Source: an uncultured Bacilli bacterium (GTDB lineage: Bacteria; Bacillota_I; Bacilli_A; RF39; UBA660). From it: a stretch of 7,179 nt of DNA. The stretch is taken from positions 1 to 7,179 of the forward strand of contig CANRCS010000051.1 of assembly GCA_947629195.1 (NCBI GenBank), given 5' to 3'. This document shows, piece by piece, positions 5,655 to 7,179 of this stretch (positions are counted from its first letter, which is position 1; each line of letters begins with the position of its first letter). The notes under the pieces were generated by a model. It was not told the DNA's origin. It ran no database searches and saw only the letters and a program-made list of their open reading frames with translations. Position numbers and translations under genes: made by a program.

Positions 5655-7133
5655 TTATTTTATTTTTATGTCATAAGAACTTGGCCCTTGAATACAATTT
5701 CCATCGATGTCAAATCTTGAACCATGACATGGACAATCCCAAGTTTTATCTTCCATATTAAATATTAAACTACACTTTAAATGTGGACATAAATTTCTAA
5801 CTATATGTTCCTTTCCATTTTTATCGATGTAAATTCCAACATTAACTCCATTTCTATTTTCAAATTTAACTTTATTTTTATACCAAGGATAGTTTTTCTT
5901 TAGTTTTGTTACTGCAAATGCTTTACCGTTAAAATAACTGTTTACAAATAAATTTTTAATTTTATCCATACTTAAAGGTCTATCAGGTCTAAATAATTTT
6001 TTATATTTATTCTCTTTATTCAAAATAATATCGCTTATAATTTTTCCTGCTAAAGTTGCATTTGTCATACCCCATGTATTATAACCTATTCCAAGTAATA
6101 AATTAGGAGTATTTTTATTTAAAGGACCTATTAGTGGCAAATTATCACTTGTCATTAAGTCTTGATTAGTCCAATAGAAATCTATATTTCTACTTATATC
6201 TTTTTTTGTTTTATCAATAATCTTTTTATAATTTGAACATCTATCTAACTTATCACATAATTTATGTGATTCCCCTGCAAATATTACATATTTTTTATTA
6301 TCATCATTATGATATCTTATAGATTTTATAGGATATGTATTAGTTATTGCATTAAATTTTTTAGTTTCATCTACTTTTGATGCAGTAACATATGATTTTT
6401 CTATATGTGTTTTTAAAGGAATAAATCCTGGTATAACAAAAAACGGATAATGACATGCAATAATAACTTTTTTTGCTTTAATTTTATATTTATCAGTATA
6501 ACAAATATAATAATCATCTTTTTTACTTAACTGTGTTGCCTTAGTATTTTCATATATTTTTATACCACTTTTCATACAAATTTCTTTAAGTTTCAAAATA
6601 TATTTTAGGGGATGAAAAACATAAGTATCATCTACTTTTATAGAATATTTACATTTAATATTTACAGGTATTTTCTTTTGGACTGTATATTTTACATTTG
6701 CTTTATCAAAAAATTTTTCTTCTTTCTTAAATTTTGGAATTTCTTTATCATCATTTGTAAAAACATATGAAGAATTTTTTTCCAAATCACAATCTATATT
6801 ATAATTTTTAATGTTATCTACTACTAAATTAATAGCGTATTTTTGAGACTCTAAATATTTTTTTGCCACATTAAAATTAAAATTACTTTCTAATTTTTGA
6901 TAAATCAACTCTTGTAAATATGTAAGTTTACCTGTTGTTCTAGAACTTACTCCAAATCCTACTTTATCTGCGTCAATTAATGCAATATCATACTTACTAT
7001 CTTTGAGATAAAAACAAGAAGTAATACCTGTTAGACCTCCACCAATTATCAATATATCAACATCTAAGTTTTTATCTAGTTTCTTATTAATTTTAGGTTT
7101 AATATCATTTATCCAAATACTTTTATTTTCCAT
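5655..7133 (-). CDS. FAD-dependent oxidoreductase with C-terminal Rieske [2Fe-2S] domain
   Basis: This 492-residue cytoplasmic flavoprotein is of the DAO (glycine oxidase-like) family fused to a Rieske iron-sulfur domain. The FAD-binding Rossmann motif is VDILIIGGGLTG (25-36, GxGxxG type). The FAD-contacting segment GFGVSSRTTGKLTYLQELIY (59-78) and the C-terminal flavin region GIGYNTWGMTNATLAG (348-363) are typical of this subfamily. The Rieske domain (about 410-492) has box one CPHLKC (449-454) and box two CPCHGS (467-472). C449, H451, C467 and H470 are the expected cluster ligands; C454 and C469 could form the usual disulfide. The substrate is unknown; amine or amino-acid oxidation with electrons passed through the cluster is inference. 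GGTGAT upstream, aligned with the extended anti-Shine-Dalgarno, supports the start, and in-frame stops lie about 30 nt upstream. It stands alone, ended by a terminator, and seems functionally separate from the operon that follows. Confidence 0.9.
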   Translation of the reverse strand: MENKSIWINDIKPKINKKLDKNLDVDILIIGGGLTGITSCFYLKDSKYDIALIDADKVGFGVSSRTTGKLTYLQELIYQKLESNFNFNVAKKYLESQKYAINLVVDNIKNYNIDCDLEKNSSYVFTNDDKEIPKFKKEEKFFDKANVKYTVQKKIPVNIKCKYSIKVDDTYVFHPLKYILKLKEICMKSGIKIYENTKATQLSKKDDYYICYTDKYKIKAKKVIIACHYPFFVIPGFIPLKTHIEKSYVTASKVDETKKFNAITNTYPIKSIRYHNDDNKKYVIFAGESHKLCDKLDRCSNYKKIIDKTKKDISRNIDFYWTNQDLMTSDNLPLIGPLNKNTPNLLLGIGYNTWGMTNATLAGKIISDIILNKENKYKKLFRPDRPLSMDKIKNLFVNSYFNGKAFAVTKLKKNYPWYKNKVKFENRNGVNVGIYIDKNGKEHIVRNLCPHLKCSLIFNMEDKTWDCPCHGSRFDIDGNCIQGPSSYDIKIK

Positions 7134-7136
7134 ATC

Positions 7137-7142
7137 ATCACC
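7137..7142 (-). promoter_or_regulatory. Ribosome binding site of the oxidoreductase gene
   Basis: The minus strand reads GGTGAT three nt before ATG 7131-7133. It is complementary to the distal part of the anti-Shine-Dalgarno sequence (AGGTGAT), which places the effective spacing near the usual 7 nt. The remaining bases to the right edge (7143-7179) are very AT-rich. A promoter probably lies there or just outside, but no single -10/-35 pair stands out. Confidence 0.5.
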
Positions 7143-7179
7143 ATTATTAATATGGATATAAAATTATTAAATATAACTA

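Noticed and set aside
7143..7170. Direct repeat ATTATTAA, two copies 20 bases apart, upstream of the oxidoreductase
   Set aside because: Eight-base AT-only repeats are expected by chance in DNA this AT-rich, and only part of the upstream region is visible.

Overview
The window is very AT-rich, densely packed and coded entirely on the minus strand. The gene order (GdpP-type DHH protein, ribosomal protein L9, DnaB, then WalJ and RlmH), the strong AGGAGG-type ribosome binding sites and the wall-peptidase content point to a low-GC Bacillota chromosome (Clostridia, or a deep or Mollicutes-like Bacilli lineage). TGA is used as a stop, in an ATGA overlap at 1283-1286, and tryptophan is encoded by TGG, so the standard bacterial code applies, not the Mycoplasma code. 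I cannot name the genus.

Layout, in the direction of transcription (high to low coordinates): (1) 7133-5655, a monocistronic FAD-dependent oxidoreductase fused to a C-terminal Rieske [2Fe-2S] domain, ended by a clear intrinsic terminator at 5615-5644. (2) A new promoter at about 5598-5627, whose -35 region lies inside the terminator stem. It serves a compact operon: a stand-alone GdpP-type DHH/DHHA1 phosphodiesterase, rplI, dnaB, a membrane-anchored LysM-G5-M23 peptidase, a WalJ/YycJ-type metallo-beta-lactamase-fold protein, rlmH, and the first 18 codons of an apparent ATP-grasp ligase that runs off the left edge. Gaps are 18 nt or less, or the genes overlap, so one transcript with translational coupling is likely.

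The operon combines nucleotide second-messenger turnover (probably c-di-AMP), translation (L9 and RlmH, which methylates 23S rRNA), replication (DnaB) and cell-wall remodelling (M23 peptidase, WalJ). This core set recurs near the replication origin in Firmicutes. Here it is condensed: the GdpP protein lacks its usual membrane, PAS and GGDEF parts, and walR, walK, walH, walI and htrA are absent around walJ.

I see no mobile element, CRISPR array, tRNA, rRNA, riboswitch or phage gene, and no stretch over 300 bases without a gene. I found no convincing new biological system. The best leads are the trimmed GdpP-like protein at the gdpP position, the terminator/promoter overlap in front of it, and the rearranged wal neighbourhood.
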